From an uncultured Clostridia bacterium (GTDB taxonomy: Bacteria; Bacillota; Clostridia; Christensenellales; UBA3700), in assembly GCA_946623205.1 (NCBI GenBank), contig CAMOQV010000078.1, positions 1 through 5,785 on the forward strand: DNA of 5,785 nucleotides, read 5' to 3'. Within the stretch, counting starts at the first letter, position 1. Each line of letters opens with the position of its first letter. A model generated the notes under the pieces. It did no database searches and was not told where the DNA came from. It saw nothing but the letters and a program-made list of their open reading frames with translations. A program made the translations under genes and the position numbers. This document shows positions 3,936-5,785 of this stretch, piece after piece.

Positions 3936-5785
3936 TTAGTCGACTAAAATCCCACTTAAGTTATCACAATTAGCAACGAGCGTTTCGAAATCTTCTTGCG
4001 TGCCGTTGTAATGAATTGTTGTAATGTTACATCCCAAGAATGCATCCTCTCCTAAAGATGTTAAGTTTGTAGATAATGTGATTTCTTTAACACTTGAAGA
4101 AGCAAAAGCTGCTTCGCCAATAGATGTAGCAGTAGACAAATCTACTGAGGTAAATGCACAGTATGTAAAGGCCTCTTCTCCAATTGTTTTTACGTTAGAT
4201 AAATCAACATTTGCAAGGTTCTTGCAGCGCTTGAATGCGGCATTTCCAACTTCAGTTATGAATGTAGTGTCTACGGTTACAATGTTATTGTTCTTAGCAA
4301 ATACGTTATCTGCTATAGCAGTTATTTCTTCGCCATTCCAAACTCTTGGAATAATTACGTGTGAAGCAGATCCTGTATAAGCTGTTACTGTGTTATCAAC
4401 TATAGTTAACGCAACCGGTTTAACAATAGCATATACATCAATATCACCTTGTGTTGTATCGCTAAATGTTGTTATAGGAGTAAATGAAGTAATGCTTGGA
4501 TCATTTACGTCTTCTTCATACCAATTATCAAATACGTATTCGCCACCATTTGTATAAGCATCTAGGTTAACAGAATGTTCAATATCGTAAGTGAATGTTA
4601 CTACACAATCGTTACCAACATAACCATAAACATGGTAAGGTGTTAAACTCCACTTAGCATAGATATTTGTATCTGCTAATATGTTAACTTGAGATGTGCT
4701 TGTAATTAATTTGTTATCTGAGCAAGCGCTATCTAAATACCAACCTTCAAATGTGTAGCCGTGCTTAGATGGAACATCTAATGCACCATATGTTTGATCA
4801 TATGTAACTTCTTTTGATATATTAGCAATAACGGCTTCGTCTTTTTGTGTCTTATAAGTAATAGTATAAGTGTTTGCTTCGAAGACTGCTTCTATTTGCA
4901 AATTCTTATGAGCGATTGGAATAGAAGTAATGATTTCGTCATCAAGTTTCCATCCTTGTAATGTGTAGCCGTCTTTTGTTGAATCCAAAGCTAAAGCTAA
5001 ATCAGAAGCTTGAGATTCAACTGTATAGAATGTATTGTTTGATGTATTGCTACCGCCATTTAAGATATATTCAACATAATATACAACAGGAGTCCATATA
5101 GCTGTGAATGTTTTGTCAGCATCACCCATCTTTGATGGAACTGGCGTATTCCAACCAACGAAAATATAATAATCTCTTTGTGGAGCAACAGGAGCTGAGA
5201 TATCTGTATTGTATCCAGCTACAATATCAGGAACAGGAGTTGCATCTTCGCCTACATCAAATGTATATGTATGTTGAACAGGGATTTCGCTGTATTTAGC
5301 ATAGAAATCGATGTTGCCTTGAATTACAACGCTTTCGCCAACAGGATCACCAGTAAATTCGCTATCTAAATACCAACCAGCAAATTCATATGTATATTGA
5401 TTTGCAATAGTAGCTTTTGTTGGAATATCAATTGTTGATACATCTAACTCAGAACCATATGTTAAAGAACCTGTTCTAAATTCGTCTGATCCGTTGTAGA
5501 ACTTATATGTGTAACTTCTTAGAGTTTCATCAAATGTTGCTATATAAGAAACATCTGCAACCAAAGCTTGTGCATCAACATATGCAACGCCATCTAATGT
5601 TTCCCATCCACTAAATGTATATTCATATTGTGCTGTTGAAGCTTTTGTTGGATCTGGTGTTGGTTGATTAACAATAGTTCCATAATCTGCTTCTACTTGA
5701 GTAATAACTGTTTCGCCATCCTCTTTATAGAATGTGTATGTATAATGATTAACGGTTGCGTTGAATTTAGCATAATATATTACAT
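3936..5785 (-). CDS. Large exported repeat protein: InlB-type repeats plus BspA-type leucine-rich repeats (5' end outside window)
   Basis: The frame is open from the window edge to TAA at 3936-3938, giving 615 visible residues. There is no need for an internal start: the TTG near 5564 lies inside a repeat. Residues 1-9 end one repeat, and six InlB-type (Listeria-Bacteroides, Flg_new) repeats follow at about 10-86, 87-166, 167-232, 233-303, 304-380 and 381-457. Each has a hydrophobic strand, an F/L-x-GW or equivalent turn (FSGW, FAGW, FVGW, LQGW, FEGW, FDNW) and an ending like YAKYS, AIWTP or YAKWS. From 458 a BspA-type leucine-rich region follows, with AFKRCKNLANVDLSNVKTIG, EEAFTYCAFTSVDLS, EAAFASSS and EDAFLGCNI, then the usual closing IHYNGTQEDFETL. 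Such proteins are normally exported and bind host or matrix surfaces. No sorting signal or membrane anchor is at the C-terminus, and the signal peptide must lie outside the window. Confidence 0.88.
   Translation of the reverse strand, partial: VIYYAKFNATVNHYTYTFYKEDGETVITQVEADYGTIVNQPTPDPTKASTAQYEYTFSGWETLDGVAYVDAQALVADVSYIATFDETLRSYTYKFYNGSDEFRTGSLTYGSELDVSTIDIPTKATIANQYTYEFAGWYLDSEFTGDPVGESVVIQGNIDFYAKYSEIPVQHTYTFDVGEDATPVPDIVAGYNTDISAPVAPQRDYYIFVGWNTPVPSKMGDADKTFTAIWTPVVYYVEYILNGGSNTSNNTFYTVESQASDLALALDSTKDGYTLQGWKLDDEIITSIPIAHKNLQIEAVFEANTYTITYKTQKDEAVIANISKEVTYDQTYGALDVPSKHGYTFEGWYLDSACSDNKLITSTSQVNILADTNIYAKWSLTPYHVYGYVGNDCVVTFTYDIEHSVNLDAYTNGGEYVFDNWYEEDVNDPSITSFTPITTFSDTTQGDIDVYAIVKPVALTIVDNTVTAYTGSASHVIIPRVWNGEEITAIADNVFAKNNNIVTVDTTFITEVGNAAFKRCKNLANVDLSNVKTIGEEAFTYCAFTSVDLSTATSIGEAAFASSSVKEITLSTNLTSLGEDAFLGCNITTIHYNGTQEDFETLVANCDNLSGILVD
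4413..5756 (-). repeat. Six tandem InlB-type repeats within the surface protein (protein-level repeat array)
   Basis: The units occupy about 5526-5756, 5286-5525, 5088-5285, 4875-5087, 4644-4874 and 4413-4643 on the minus strand, each 66-80 codons. At DNA level they have mostly diverged, so recent expansion is unlikely. One exception is a 19-bp exact repeat, 4727-4745 and 5360-5378, encoding the GWYLDS motif in units two and five. The third unit is the shortest and the first and sixth the most divergent. Unit boundaries are judged by eye. Confidence 0.75.

Noticed and set aside
4024..4380. Plus-strand open frame of 118 codons opposite the leucine-rich region
   Set aside because: It is antisense to a clear BspA-type repeat region, and its length follows from the repeat's biased codons. 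The open frame at 5108-5299 is rejected on the same grounds.
5344..5360. Resemblance to the terminator repeat (AGGATCACCAGTAAATT)
   Set aside because: It covers only 17 bp with two mismatches, lies within coding sequence of the repeat protein and has no matching downstream arm. It is probably chance.
5562..5564. TTG start for the repeat protein at 5564
   Set aside because: The frame stays open to the window edge and the upstream codons encode another InlB-type repeat, so this TTG is an internal leucine.
1..5785. CRISPR array, tRNA, rRNA or integrase
   Set aside because: No regularly spaced short repeats, cloverleaf sequences or recombinase motifs were found by eye on either strand.

Overview
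The window is AT-rich and looks like a low-GC Firmicutes chromosome, most likely an uncultured gut anaerobe near the Clostridia. This rests on A/T-biased codons, AGGAG-type ribosome binding sites, a zinc-type S18, a DUF6273 lipoprotein and a protein combining InlB-type and BspA-type repeats. It is an inference from gene content; no taxonomic marker was tested.

Layout. (1) Positions 1-958 hold the end of the conserved rpsF-ssb-rpsR operon, tightly spaced and with no rplI behind it. The operon ends at a rho-independent terminator at 982-1059. (2) Positions 1060-3228 are an accessory segment: a DUF6273 lipoprotein with its own strong promoter, about 200 bp that look like a decayed, frameshifted gene, and a HipA-like kinase with no visible HipB partner. 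(3) A second copy of the rpsR-side terminator closes this segment at 3229-3283. (4) Two genes on the minus strand follow: a small lipoprotein of unknown function (3303-3830) with its own promoter, and the C-terminal 615 residues of a large surface or secreted protein (3936 to the window end). That protein has six visible InlB-type repeats followed by a BspA-type leucine-rich region.

The most notable structure is not a gene. A 40-bp sequence at 960-999 recurs at 3229-3268 with one mismatch, so the accessory segment is bracketed by two copies of the ribosomal operon's terminator region. Copy 1 is split by a 43-bp near-palindrome with 11-bp perfect terminal inverted repeats (TG...CA), flanked by AAA on both sides and missing exactly from copy 2. 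This reads as a very small inverted-repeat element inserted into a terminator loop, with copy 2 preserving the empty site. The palindrome folds inside the terminator, so termination may still work.

Apart from the ribosomal operon, nothing shows that the genes act together. Three of the other four encode exported proteins (two lipoproteins and one repeat protein). No complete, recognisable new system could be demonstrated; the HipA-like kinase beside a decayed gene is the best candidate for a system remnant.
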